Shown: in pieces, positions 42,600 to 57,350 of the stretch
Layout of the letters: the number at the start of each line of letters is the position of its first letter
Numbering within the stretch: position 1 is the first letter of the stretch
Assembly (NCBI GenBank): GCA_964019055.1
Contig: OZ025224.1
Location: 9,746,757-9,810,756, forward strand
DNA from: Anthopleura xanthogrammica
Taxonomy: Eukaryota > Cnidaria > Anthozoa > Actiniaria > Actiniidae
Direction: 5' to 3'
DNA: 64,000 nucleotides
Notes under the pieces: model-generated
Databases searched by the model: none
What the model saw: only the letters and a program-made list of their open reading frames with translations
What the model was told of the DNA's origin: nothing
Program-made: the position numbers and the translations under genes

Positions 42600-44576
42600 T
42601 TCTGCTGTTGATAACATTATTAAGCAGATGAATGAAGCTAAACGGAAATTTTACACCGAATTCATAAGTGAACACTCCAGTGATTCTCGTAAATTGTTTC
42701 AAGCAACTAAGCGTCTTCTTTTTAAGGCACAACGACTGTCCTTTCCTGATTACAAGGATAATAACCAACTTGCTAATGATCTTGGAGAGTTCTTCATACA
42801 GAAGATCGCCAAAATTCGTAGTGAACTTGATGTTTGTCCAACGACCCACCATGAGCCTGACCTTTATGTCACTGACTCTCAAGTTAGTGAATTCACTTGC
42901 TTTGAACTGTTATCAGAAGATGATGTTCTTAGCCTGCTTTCTTCTTTACCGAAGAAGTCGTGTACGCTGGACCCCATGCCTACATATTTGCTCATACGCT
43001 GTATTCCAACCATTTTACCAGTAATAACCACCATGATCAACATGTATCTTCAGCAGAACTGCTTCCCAGATGTATGGAAAGAAGCAATAGTACAACCAAG
43101 ACTGAAGAAAGTAGAGCTTGACACTTCTTTTGGTAACCTTCGTCCTGTCAGCAACCTTGTCTATGTATCTAAACTTACTGAAAAAGCAGTATTTCAACAA
43201 CTTCATAAGCACATGGCCAGTAATAACCTCTATCCAACACTGCAGTCAGCATATCGCAAAAATCACAGCACGGAGACTTCATTACTGAAAGTGTTCAACG
43301 ACATCCTGCTTGATATGAACAGTCAGAACGTCATATTGCTAGTATTCCTGGACCTGAGCGCTGCATTCGATACTATTGACCACGATATTCTTATAGCTCG
43401 TCTCAATTCAAACCTTGGCATTTCAGAACCTGCTCTATCGTGGTTCAAGGAGTACCTCTCTGGCCGAAGTCAACGTGTCTCTATCAACGGATGTATATCT
43501 AAGAAGTTCAGCATCACAAGCGGTGTGCCTCAAGGAAGCTGTCTAGGGTCTCTCCTCTTTATCATTTACGCCAGTGATCTGTTTAAGATTCTAAACAAAC
43601 ACTCAGTTAAAGCTCATGCTTATGCAGATGACAGCCAACTGTATCTCTCGTTCAAACCAGGAAGCATGGTTAACCAAAATGAAGCTACGGATACTATGAC
43701 GAACTGCAACTGAGATATTCAAGGCTGGATGACATGCAGCAAATTGAAAATGAATGATGGGAAGACAGAGTTCATGATCATTGGCACGCGACAGCAAGTG
43801 TCCAAGCAATCAATAGAGCAGCTCACTGTTGGCAATTCTTCAATCAAGCCATCATCTTCTTTCAGGAATCTTGGAACTATTTTTGACACTAACTTATCCT
43901 TAGATAAGCAGATAGCAAGCATATGCAAATCTTCTTTTTATTATCTATATAATATTAGAAAGATCAGGAAATTCCTATCTCCTGATTCTTGCGCTACTCT
44001 AGTCAATGCTTTCATAACCTGTCGCATAGATTACTGTAATAGCTTATACTATGGGCTACCTGGTTATCAAATAGCTAAACTGCAACGCATACAGAATGCT
44101 GCCGCTCGTTTAGTGTCTTTGACCCCGCGCTTTTCGCATATTACTCCTGTCTTAGCTGATCTCCACTGGCTTCCAGTGAGATTTAGAATACGCTTTAAGA
44201 TACTTATTTTCGCTTTTAAGGCTATCCACGGTCTTGCTCCTAGTTATTTATCTGATCTAATTTCTATCAAAAATCAGTCTAGTTATAATCTTAGGTCTAA
44301 TAATGAGCTTCTATTAGCACCTCTACCGACTAAGCTTCGACCTACTCTTGGTGGTAGGACTTTTTCATATGCTGCGCCAGTAGAATGGAACTCTTTACCA
44401 TCTAGTATTAGGCATATTACATCATTAGCTACTTTTAAAGAACACTTGAAGACATATTTTTATAGGAAAGCCTTTTTATAGCGTTTATGACTATGATTTA
44501 TTATTTTTGTATTCAGCGCAGATGAACATTTCATGCTAATTTGCGCTTTATAAGTGTAATTATTATTATTATTATT
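42600..44576 (+). pseudogene. CR1/L2-like LINE, RT ORF with one in-frame stop
   Basis: From about 42628 one frame runs to 44481 with a single TGA at 43711. It encodes LRPVSNLVYVSKLTEKAVFQ, LDLSAAFDTIDHDIL, SGVPQGSCLG, HAYADDSQLY (catalytic YADD), then, after the stop, DIQGWMTCSKLKMNDGKTEF, RIQNAAARLVSLTPRFSHIT and the C-terminus GRTFSYAAPVEWNSLPSSIR...KAFL. It ends in an (ATT)n tail (44558-44576), as CR1/L2-type elements do. The 5' ORF1 and endonuclease are missing through 5' truncation. Apart from the nonsense codon it is well preserved, so the copy is fairly young. Confidence 0.92.
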
Positions 44577-44735
44577 AACCATGATCCTCGGCGGTCTCAG
44601 CTTTGTAGGTTTGTGGTGACTAACTTTACTGAAATAGGTAAAGATATTCATGCATGATTCTGTGGTTATCGAGGCGCCACTGCTCGAGTCGATTGAGAAG
44701 TCCCGATCATGAAAGAGATTAAGTATTCTGTATTT

Positions 44736-47126
44736 TTACAGAAGATTTATGAACTTGGGGTTGCAAAAAAACAGCCCAGATAAATAACAACCTCCCATCC
44801 AAAGCAAACCAATGACTGCTTTTCTACCCATCACCTTGAAGTCCTTCGTTATTAAATACGTGCTTAGACTAACAGTCACCTGGAATAACTGACATGACAT
44901 AAATAGATAAATAGCTGTTGCTATGGAGAAATTCACCAAGGGGTAACCAGGCAGATAGACTATCAAATAATGAGCATTGCCTTGCATGTAAATGTGTAGC
45001 TGAGAGATATATGTTTCTAAGGTTATCCTTCCCAGCCAAGTAAAAAGAAACATGAAACGCTCTCTTAAAAATGGGAAGAGATTACGAAGTAAAATATAGG
45101 TAAGTAGCGGTACGAAGGAAAAGTAAGGATGAAGGTGATTGTAGTCATACTTTGGAAGAACGAATATATGATTCACCCATAAAACTAACGCTATCACAAA
45201 CAGAAATGCAAGAGTTATTTTCGTTGCTAGGGAAAAAAGCTTGTCACTCTCATCCTTTTTTTCACTTTCTAAATGAGTAAAAAATGCCTGTATATTTGGA
45301 TGAAAGTATGCACAGATCATCCCTAGTAGTGTAGCATAATGATCTAGACCTGCCCTAAACATCCATTCGTGGAGCGAATTATTATAGTTAAGAATAAAAC
45401 CAAAGGGTTTAAAAACGATCTTCCCTACAGCCGGGAATTCAAAAAGCGTAAAAACTATCCCAGCATACAGTGCAAACTTGATGGCCATGATTTTCGGTTC
45501 AGAGTTCCTTGTGTACAGCGGTCGCATTATAGCATACACAGACAGGAACCAAAAGGTGTGCATTGCGCAGATGTAGTAGAGCATGTACTCATTGGCTGTA
45601 ACGAGGCACGTCACCAGAACGAGGAAGTTTAGTCGGAACATCATTTTCAGTATTCGGTAAAGACTAAAATCTTTACGTATCCAGAAGAAAGAGAAATTAC
45701 CTGAAATTGAACAAGAAAAACGTTTTTTGTTGGTACGTTCTTGTGTATTTCACTAGAAGGTTGGTCAAAGAAAAATTGGTCTTTAGGATTACAGACCTAC
45801 GACAGACCTTGCGACCACGGGCGCAAGAGTCGCCTCCACGTTTGGATTAATACTAACGCTTTATATTGTTTTCAGTCTGCCGAAATCCGTACTAGGTTTA
45901 CGTCACTGCTATGGACAGTAATGACAGATTTTCCAGTTCGGCGGGATCTCGTATAGCTATCCGACAGATTAGTGGTTTCAAGTGATGACTCCTGCTTTTT
46001 TTTTTTTGGCTGTTCGGCGGTGTCGAACTACTAAAGGTCAGCCGTACCAAAGCAGCTTTATAGGACCGTTGAAAACAAAATAAAGCGTTAGTTTGCGACT
46101 AACGAATAAAGTAACTTACCGAACCCTGTCATCCAAACATAAGCTGCGATAAATACACGAATAGCATTGTAAGTCTCTGCAGCCTTGAAATAATGGTACC
46201 AGATAAACATGACTTGCATGATTCCTTTCCATTCTTCAGTCTGTTCTCGATTCAAGAGTTTACCAGGACAGTCACGTGTCGTAAAAAAGCCGCTGACCAA
46301 CACCAAAACAAGGCACAAGAAAATAAAGACATCACGCGAATAGACGCGAGGTGCCGCTGGAAGGTAGTGTGCGTAGTCGCAGATGTAGAAATAAGACATA
46401 ATGGCGCCCAAAACCACGACGTTCTTCAAAAATTCTTCAAATGTTTCATTTGCTGGGTTTTGATTGGGTTTTGGTTGTGTCTCTGGTTTTGTTTCTTGAT
46501 CGTTCGATTTTTCTTTCTTACTGGGTGAAAGTTTGCCATTTTCTAGTTTTTCTATATTTGTGATTTCAGTACTTCCTAAAAATGCATAAAGAAATTATGA
46601 ATAGAAATGTTCCAATAAGCGTTTGATTATGACGTTTTTACTACCAGTACCAGAATGCTTTGCGAATTTTCTTTCCTATAACCATTAGCTTCGATTTTGT
46701 TCATCCATGTGGTTTTGAAAAAGGTCGTAGAATTTAAAAGCGTTTGTATTTTGTGCATTCTTTACTTTACTGCTGGTATTTGTGGATATTTAGACGCTTA
46801 ACCCTGTCTAACCCTGAGTAAATGATGCAGAACTGATTATCTGGTATTCAAGGGACACAGTGTTGAAAATATCTTAAAAGTGTATATTATACCCATAACT
46901 GAACAATGTTGAAATCAAATCTTATTCGCCAAGTTCAATTCCACTTACCATAAAATCTATTGGAGAGATTGAAATGCCTACTAAACAGTCTCAAAACATA
47001 AAGGACCAGGGACGCTATCCAGAAACACAGGAGAGCCCTCTGATGAATCGTTGAGGGTCCTTTAGATGGAAGTCTTCTTAGGCCCTTCGTATGAAGTGCT
47101 ATGCCAAGTGTTTGGTTCATTATGTT
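44736..47126 (-). CDS. CASD1: CASD1 (sialate O-acetyltransferase), C-terminal exons
   Basis: Three exons on the minus strand: 47126-46949, 46575-46120, 45700-44736 (stop TAA). All junctions agree in phase. CASD1 is a Golgi multi-pass enzyme that O-acetylates sialic acid; its C-terminal Cas1p-like acyltransferase half is encoded here. Diagnostic blocks: LNREQTEEWKGIMQVMFIWY followed by HYFKAAETYNAIRVFIAAYVWMTGFG; NFSFFWIRKDFSLYRILKMM followed by FRLNFLVLV; LHPYFSFVPLLTYILLRNLF; ITLETYISQLHIYMQ. About ten hydrophobic segments. The first exon seen (NIMNQTLGIALHTKG...) corresponds to the end of the lumenal SGNH domain. The GDS-box exons should lie upstream (coordinates above 47126) but I find none. 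The 46120-45700 intron holds a dispersed repeat shared with 30540-30795. Whether this animal makes sialic acid cannot be judged here. Confidence 0.93.
45868..46095. repeat. Dispersed repeat in a CASD1 intron
   Basis: Partner of 30540-30795: TTGTTTTCAGTCTGCCGAAA...CCGTACTAGGTTTACGTCAC is inverted relative to that copy and CTAAAGGTCAGCCGTACC...AACAAAATAAAGCG is direct. Confidence 0.7.
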
Positions 47127-49669
47127 CTGAAAGCAAAAAGTATTGGATTCAGGTTTGCAGAAAATACATTGAATATCAGAAGTATTTATAGGGCAGGGAA
47201 TAGCATTTGAAAGCGCAATGAGTACACTGTTCTACACATGTACACAAGACTAGAGTCGCAGCCTTGAACGTTTCTCCATCATCCTCCCTGATATCCGTTC
47301 CTGTCCGCTCTCAGCAACATATTAATTCGGTAGACACATGCATTCTCTCGTTGTGTATGGCTTGACGTCAGCGCCCGGCTTCATACATGTGGAAGTTGAT
47401 TATTTCTCTCTATAGTCCTATGATATTTTAGCCAATCAGATTTGTATATGTGGCACACCCGGCCGAGCTGGTGACGAGTCTGAGAAAGTCAGTCGACCTA
47501 TTTAAAAAAATGAACTCCACGAATACATAATATTATAGGATTCAAACCGGCTGTCCTCTCTTCATTCATTTCCCTTGCTTTGAATACGTTTATAAAATAT
47601 GACCAGTTTTTAAACATGTTGTCACTCAAGGAAAGAGAAGAAGAACGAGAGGCTTTTGGGTTAATAACGTATCAGCGTATACGCTGAAACTGAATGAAAA
47701 AACATTATGTCCAAGAGTTTACTGATTATGCCCAAGAGTTTACTGAATTAACCGAGTAGCAAGGCTTTGTTTCATCAGTTCTAGAAATTGTTTTTAAATT
47801 TGGTAGACACGACTAACTTTTAAGTAAAAACTCGTTTTGAAACACACTTTTTGAAACTCACTGAACATGAAGAAGGGCTGTATTGTTCCCGCTGTGACAG
47901 GGTTTGTTTGTACTTTTTGATGTTAAAATGAACTGAAATGCTGCAACGGAGTTAATACTTGATTTGGTTCATTGAATCGAACATCCACTTTACGCAAACC
48001 TATTTGCATGTTTTTTCCAGGAGGGTAGTCGAGCTGTGACGAAAACCCTCAAGACAGCAAATATCATTTTCGCAACCACTATTAGGATAGATTGCTGACA
48101 TGAACTTTCCAAAAAAAACAAATTCAATGACGTAAAGCCCGACGCCAATTTACTCTGTAACAAGCTAAGGATCCAAATAATAACTGACACTGCTTACTTC
48201 TTGTTTTAACACTGCCATCGAAATCCTAGTGAATATTCGCTGAACCATTAATCAATACATGAACTTCATGTACTTAGCTTTAGATATTTTAATATTTTAA
48301 AAAACTTGCGTCAAATGTTTCTATTAAAAATTTTAGAATATTTCACGCCGACTTATTGCTGCGTTCAAATCGAAAACCAGTAAAAATAACTATCGAAAGA
48401 AAGAAGTCTATCGATGACTTACCTAGAATTCCATTCAATGAAATATGGCTTGAATCTGAGACAATTAGGATACTCAGTTTTCGATATCTATAGCTTTTTT
48501 CTTGTTTCACAAACACATACAAATATATAGAAGAAAACTTTTGAAGAATTTTGAATAAATCGACGATGAAATGGGATGAAAGCTTGTATTGATTTCGCAG
48601 TTCACTGCCTGCCGTGGCGGGTACCAGTAGGGGTCACTGATGGAGTTGCTATAGATACGCCAAGATCAGGGTAACAATTTTTCAACTAATAATATATGCT
48701 TTGTATAGGTCTTCAAACAGTTCAAATTCTAAGATTTGGTATTTTAATTATTGCAAAATCACTGAGGCAATATACGAATACAATATTTACTTGGGGAGGG
48801 GAGGTTGTGGGAAGTATTGCCCTTAGTAACATCTTCTCTGGCGAAACTAAATCTTATTTATCGCCGGCTAAACCTCTGTAGATCTTGCTGCCTATTGTGG
48901 CTGTCGAAGAGCTATAAAGCACTTTTAGTATACGGTAAATTAGAATGCTGTCTTTAGTTTATATTTTTGTTAAGGTACAGTTGACCGGTTTCCACGTATC
49001 GCCGGATTTATTATTATGCAAATAAGACGCTCGATCAGGTGTTATATTAATCAGTTGATTATTGGCCACTGACTCTGTTCAATTGACTAGCGTATTGATT
49101 TACCCCTTGCGTTAATAGCAAACAACTTTAAATCAGCAGATTTCAACTGCTTTATTGATATACTTTTAACGTTTTCCAGTGAACATGTGTTAACATATTT
49201 CTGATAAATGAAATACTCGAATTGGATTGCTTTGGTCACTAGTTTAGAGAATAAACGGCTTTTCTGCCAGAGTTTACGTCGGGCTGCACGCAGGCAGGCA
49301 CGCAGGCTATAAAAATGTCCGTACTCAATTTTCTGAGTCATTGACAAATGTAACAGTCCCAGAATAGAATAACTAGATGGAGATATTTTGGATAGTTTGA
49401 AGCAATATTCGGCATAAAAAAAAAATTTCTAGAATGAACCGATCTTTTAAAAATGCTCTCTTCTCCCAATGCTCGCCCCTGGAATACCGCATGGCTAATT
49501 TGCATTACAATATGAAAACCATCATGGTATCGGCTATCGTGAATATAACCGGCCTATTGCTAAAGCAGCTCAATTCGAAGGACAAAACAATAGCATTCTA
49601 TCCTTTCTATCCATACACTGCTATATAAGGCATGCAGAGAAACCTTGTTTGGGCTAATGTAGAACTTTA
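47127..49669. other. Intergenic or long CASD1 intron; no exon found
   Basis: Searched on the minus strand for the CASD1 N-terminal SGNH blocks (GDSR, GLHLP) without success. A minus-strand frame near 48430-48550 ends at a good donor (CTAG|GTAAGT) but its phase does not fit the next CASD1 exon. Confidence 0.45.
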
Positions 49670-49904
49670 TGCATCCATCAATCGAAACCACGGCACCCCG
49701 ACCCCCGGGGAAGGCCGGAGAAAGTAACATTTGCCTAGTGTTAAAATGACACCGCTCATTTAAAACCCTGCTCATTTAAAACCTGTTACGTTACTTCTCC
49801 CACCTCTAATGCTGTTAAATGAACGTTAAATCCCCGGCTATGCCACGATAATTATCCGGCCTTCCCCGGGGGTTGGGGTGTCGGGGTTTCAATTGACTGA
49901 TGCA
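49670..49904. mobile_element. 235-bp MITE, TTA target duplication
   Basis: Inverted ends TGCATCCATCAATCGAAACC...CCCCCGGGGAAGGCCGGA and the complement ending TCAATTGACTGATGCA match for about 48 bp; TTA flanks both sides. This fits PIF/Harbinger-type MITEs. Confidence 0.82.
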
Positions 49905-50877
49905 TTATAGTTATGACGTATTTCCGGGTCCAACTGCTCACAAAACCTATAAAAGAAAGCGAAAAATGTTCTCAATGATTTAACCTCCACTCGAAACAAT
50001 TAGAACTTTGGACAACAAATCCTGTCATAAAGAAAAAGTAAGAAAAATCTTTATTGAACTGCTTTTGGTTTTGGACCAGGAAGTCATTTTTCCATACGTG
50101 GTGACATTTTGAGGTCTGACAAGATAATCAAGTTTAACCATATGACTTTATTTATACTTTAGTCCTACACAAAATGCCACCATATCATTACTAAAGCCAT
50201 AGAAACTAAACTTTGTAATAGCAAGCTCAGTTATGGAGCAAAATTTCATTTCTCTAGCATGAATACATAAAAAGCTACTGAATTTTGAATAGAAACACAG
50301 CCAAGTGCTTACCAGCCTTGTAAGTAAAAAGTTTCTGCACATTATTGTATATGCTCAGGACTCTATATATTATCTTCTTGATACTGCAGGTATGTATACT
50401 GTTCTTTCATTTTTTGATAAAATAATTCCTTGATAGATCAAGCATTTGCCGTATGAAAGCTGTTGCAAAAGGTTAATATGCAGGAGTGGATCAGGAGTGG
50501 TGAGGGGGATGACTAGTTATCCACCCTTCCCTTTTGTGCAAATTTTTAAAAAATCGTATATTTTTAAATTTAAAATTATAACTGTAAACATATATCGGGA
50601 TGAACTTTTGAAGCTCTCACATTAAATTCTCATTAATTTGAAACTCCATTCTGTCATCATTTTCCTATTTTTATGAGTCTCCTGTGGTACTGGCGAGAGG
50701 TACCCTGTAATCATCATCCCCCCTTAAAAATCCTTGATCTGCCCTTCATATCATAAAAGCTATTGTAGTAAACTTATGATAGATCTAACACCACAATACT
50801 TTGATTTAAGGCAGGGTTTCTTGGATGTATTTTATGAGTGTTCCTAATGTCAGGGTTTCAAGGGTGGAATCTATAGG
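49905..50877. other. Intergenic
   Basis: No gene recognised downstream of the dsRBD gene. Unremarkable AT-rich sequence. Confidence 0.5.
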
Positions 50878-52375
50878 CTACAATGTTCCTCCACTTTTAA
50901 AGACAATAGGTGATGGGTCAATAGAACTAGAAGCAGGTTTAAATGCAATCTTCTTTGCCGGTACCTGTAGAGATAAGTTACTACAATTTAGATTATCTAG
51001 CATCGCTGCGGCAGCAGACCTTTTGGCCTCTTTCTTGCTTTTTCCTGTACCAGAAGCAGTTAAATTACCAACTTGAACTTTGGTTACAAATTGCCGCTGG
51101 TGTGGTGGTCCTGATGGTTGGTCAAATTCATACTGGGGTAGTTGTAAGCCTTTTTTAGCAATAGCTTCTTGGAGTTTGCCTATTACATTGCATTGAGATG
51201 TTGCTGCCGCTTTTGTACTTCGGTTCTGTTGGATAATAGAATTTATGTTTTATCTTCCTCAATCTACTGCTTCAGCAGATAACATAAATATTACTTAATT
51301 ATTGATAAGTAGGTTTTGTCACTTTGCTTTGTTAGATTTTTTTAGGACCCAGTTGAAAACCATAATTGTATGAAATGGCTTCCTAATAAAACATTAGTAA
51401 ACAACAACAACAGATTGTCCGAAAGATTTCTGGATGGTTAGAAATTTATATACAGTATAACAAAAACTTATGTTTTACAACCATCACTCCCTGCAAGGTG
51501 CTCTTCTGCGAGGTTCACTCCACATGCACTACCACTACATTCACTATAATTACAACACACAATCATCAACACATGTTGATTTTTATTGAGGAAGGAAAAC
51601 CAGAGAACCCATGGAAAAATCCCCCATGGCAATGGAGAGAACAACACATCAAACAAACTCAACTCCCATGTGCAGTTCAGCAGAAAATCTAATGCATGAT
51701 CCAAGGCTTTAATTACACAGTGATGAGAGCCAGCACCATACTGTAGCAGTGCATTCCATCTGTGGTCTCGGCCTTAAGTCCCTTTCACATACAGTTCCCT
51801 AGCTGGGTCTTTGCATCGAAGCGAGACGATGGTGAGCTTGTGAGACATGTGAATAATTATTGTCCAAGGTGTTAAGAAAGGTCTCTATCATTACAAGCTC
51901 ATTTTTTGTCTTGCTTTGATGCAAAGGAACCACTACCTTTCAAGATGACACAGGGAACTGTGAAGGGACAATAAAGATATCATGCTCAACTTCATCCAAT
52001 AATTATCTAATATCTACTTACAAACAAGTAATTTTTATATTCTTCTGATTCCTGTAGTTTTTTCAATGTTTCTGCAGCTGCTAGATGCTTTGCTTTCTTC
52101 TTATTGTATTCTTTTCCTTGTCCAATGATATTTCCAGCTGAACACGATATCACAAATTCCTTGTTATGTGGGGGTCCAATCTCCGACATCACCGTGAATA
52201 TAATATCAAGTCCCATACGCATACCAATCTCCATCAGTTCACTAACTGGGGTCTTCGGTGATGGATTCACTGGCGGCATTGGCCCAATCAGGGATGGTTC
52301 AGTTGTTGTATTGGTAGTTGTTGTAATGGTACTTGTTGTAGGCTGTTGTGCCCAAGTTGCTGAAGGACCATACAT
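50878..52375 (-). CDS. Two-dsRBD RNA-binding protein
   Basis: Two exons, 52375-52022 and 51225-50878 (stop TAG), joined in phase 0 at TTGTTT|GTAAGT and CCAACAG|AACCG; 233 residues. A Thr/Pro-rich N-terminus precedes dsRBD1 (about residues 42-108: TPVSELMEIGMRMGLDIIFT...SEIGPPHNKEFVIS...NKKKAKHLAAAETLKKLQ). dsRBD2 follows (about 130-200: NVIGKLQEAIAKKGLQLPQY...SGPPHQRQFVTK...GTGKSKKEAKRSAAAAMLDN). Both keep the GPPH loop and the KKxAK helix that contact dsRNA. The architecture resembles TARBP2/PRKRA or Staufen-type partners, but there is no third domain and no enzymatic domain. Likely role: a dsRNA-binding partner in RNA silencing or RNA metabolism; the orthologue is not certain. Confidence 0.9.
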
Positions 52376-53258
52376 TTTTTTTTAAACAGGACTTCGAAGA
52401 TACCTAAAAATCATGATAAAGAAACTGACAATTGATGTTTAACTATAAACCATTCAAAACCATTTTGTCTTAAAATAATGACAAAAAGCAGAAATATTTC
52501 GAGATAAAAACCAAGAATTCGTTATATCATTTGATTGCTAATATACAAATTAAAATGATAAATAAGCCAATTTATGAAAAATCAATGGCAATATTGCAAT
52601 GTTGCGGTACTGTATGTTTGCAAGAGTGACATCAAAGACCAAAACAATGCGAAAATGTAAAATAGAAAATCATCATTACCCATAACAAATGCTAGTATTG
52701 AACACTGATAATCACCAAGCTGTTTTTCAAACCTTTTAATGAAGATTTAAAATTAGGAGAATGGAGAATTTATCTTCAAACTGAGCTTGAAGAAGAAGAC
52801 AAGCTGGCCGCCATCTTGTTTTACTTTTCCACAGGGAGCCCAACGTAGACAAGCTGGTTTTTTAGACCCACAGGGAACCCAAGGAGTAGAAAGGAGAGGA
52901 GAGCAAAAAAGAAAAGGCAGGGCTAGTAGAGGCGAACGCGCGAGGGAAGAGAGGAAACTAATGGACGGGACAGGACAGGACAGGAAGGGAACAGGGTCGA
53001 TAAAGTTAATTTCTCTTGATTTTTTTCAACATCTCAAAATGCCTTTAGGACGTAAAAACGAAGTCTTGAAAAAACAAGAATCTCTTAATATAAATAGAAA
53101 AATGAGAAGAGTTTGAATTTGTTGCACGATTTTTTACTCTTCTCAAATATAATGGAAACATTCCAATATAATTTATGAAACTGCTTTATCATAAAGTCTA
53201 TTTTCCACTCCCAGTGACCGAAAGCACGCTACTAAATTGTAAAAAAGAAAAAAGAAAA

Positions 53259-53260
<2 letters not shown>
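52376..53260. other. Upstream region of the dsRBD gene
   Basis: No gene recognised. CCACAGGGAGCCCAACGTAG and CCACAGGGAACCCAAGG (about 52825 and 52872) resemble the TIR end at 11302. A purine-rich stretch lies at 52890-52995. Confidence 0.45.

Positions 53261-53261
<1 letters not shown>

Positions 53262-53349
<88 letters not shown>
53262..53349. repeat. (GA)n microsatellite
   Basis: About 42 uninterrupted GA units after an AAAGAAAAAAG-rich lead-in. The long ER/LS frames over it are artefacts. Confidence 0.97.
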
Positions 53350-53352
<3 letters not shown>

Positions 53353-53413
53353 TAGTCGATGCAATTATTTCTGACTATATTTTCAATTAATAACTAAATA
53401 CAACTGGAGAACG

Positions 53414-53923
53414 TTATTTCATAATAGATTCAAATGATTTACAGCGAGTACAGACTGGTAGTACTAGTCCAAGCCTTTTTCGTTTCACTTCATTCATCTC
53501 TGTTTTTTCTTTTCTACCGCACCGTGAACAAATATCTCCGTCGGCAAAACGACTGCAATAAAAAGCCCGTTCGATGTCGTCTCCACAAGTCAAGGGTTTG
53601 GTATAGACTTTACCTTCCAACTGATGTCCAACTTCCAACAACGGAGTCCCACAAGAATAAAGTCGATTCTCTATAACATCGTTTAACCAGGAATTACAAG
53701 CTGATGTCAAGGCTTTTGTTGCGTAGACGCAGCGGTCTCTCTCACAACGAAAGCACTTTACAATCGCACACACTCTTTGTCCAGTATATGCAGGAACGAG
53801 ACCAGGTTTGTTGAGATGCGAAGTTTCTGATATTACAATGTAAATTAAGCTTTCAAATTCTGGCTTTTCATCTGAAGGCGGAGAGAAACTTCCCATTCCT
53901 CGAAAGCAAGGAATTCTAGGCAT
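53414..53923 (-). CDS. Cys-rich zinc-ribbon-like protein, unknown
   Basis: 169 codons from ATG at 53923, one exon. Paired cysteines: VKCFRCERDRCVYATK, YSCGTPLLE, LTCGDDIERAFYCSRF, ICSRCGRKEK and PVCTRCKSFES, arranged as several CxxC knuckles, suggesting a zinc-binding fold. There is no signal peptide or membrane segment. I do not recognise the family; Cys-rich frames of this type often lie in cnidarian repeats, so transposon origin is possible. It lies about 850 bp from the divergent C1orf50 homologue. The clean frame and codon composition support a real gene moderately well. Confidence 0.5.
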   Translation of the reverse strand: MPRIPCFRGMGSFSPPSDEKPEFESLIYIVISETSHLNKPGLVPAYTGQRVCAIVKCFRCERDRCVYATKALTSACNSWLNDVIENRLYSCGTPLLEVGHQLEGKVYTKPLTCGDDIERAFYCSRFADGDICSRCGRKEKTEMNEVKRKRLGLVLPVCTRCKSFESIMK

Positions 53924-54554
53924 TTCAAGTTCAATTTACGTGTAGCAAACGCAAGCTGAAATGAACGTATTTATATGAAGTTGTGCGTAAAAGCTGCAGC
54001 CAAAAATGCTATGGAAAGGAGTGGTTAGGCGTGGTAATCTTTTACTACGTCAGTAGCGAAGCCTTTCGTGTACTCAGTAAGCTAAAATGAACACACCCAA
54101 AGCTACTATTACACGCAAGAACTGTGCAACACCAATATTAAATAGAATTCTACATTTATTTTGTCAGCAAGAACTATATACAATATGTACAGTTATCACG
54201 CTAACACCAAAAATTTTTTTTTGCCATTTTCTTTTGTCAGTTTTGTGTGTTACTGCATTTGTCAGTGCATTTCTTTTTCAATTGACGCGCGATCTTGCCT
54301 CTAATTTATTCAATTAATTAACTAATTAAGGAGACAAGTAACAACAGCAAAAAAACAACAACGTAACTAAGCGGCATTGTACAAATTACATACCATATTA
54401 AGACATATATATAACGCAGATACTGGGACTCTCTAGACCGGTTTTCGTATGTGAGTGGGAAACGATACCGCAAGTCACATGGCCGTACCTGGATGGTAAC
54501 TTACCGTAGCCATAACTACGCGTTGTGGTTGGATTAGGCTCATTGTGGTTGGTT

Positions 54555-54602
54555 GGTAACCAATACCCCCACCCCCCCCCCACCCCCCCCCCCCCCTCCC
54601 CC
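54555..54602. repeat. C-rich tract
   Basis: Runs of C interrupted by A and T over about 48 bp. The minus strand has G-quadruplex potential. It lies about 170 bp upstream of the C1orf50 ATG. Confidence 0.8.
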
Positions 54603-54768
54603 TGTGGTAATTTTCTAGTGATTGGGCTACCTGTGTAGTCGGCCATTTCTTGCATAAGTCGTGTGTAACTGAGATCAAAAACTTTGTTTGGATTTTTCTT
54701 ACTTTAACCTTAAAAAAACTACCGAAATTCGATTTTTAAAGAATATAAATTAAGAGCAAATATACACA

Positions 54769-57350
<2,582 letters not shown>

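Noticed and set aside
49087..49347. 86-codon minus frame as a possible CASD1 N-terminal exon
   Set aside because: No SGNH motif and no suitable splice sites or phase.
53173..53390. ER-repeat and LS-repeat frames
   Set aside because: Translations of the GA microsatellite.
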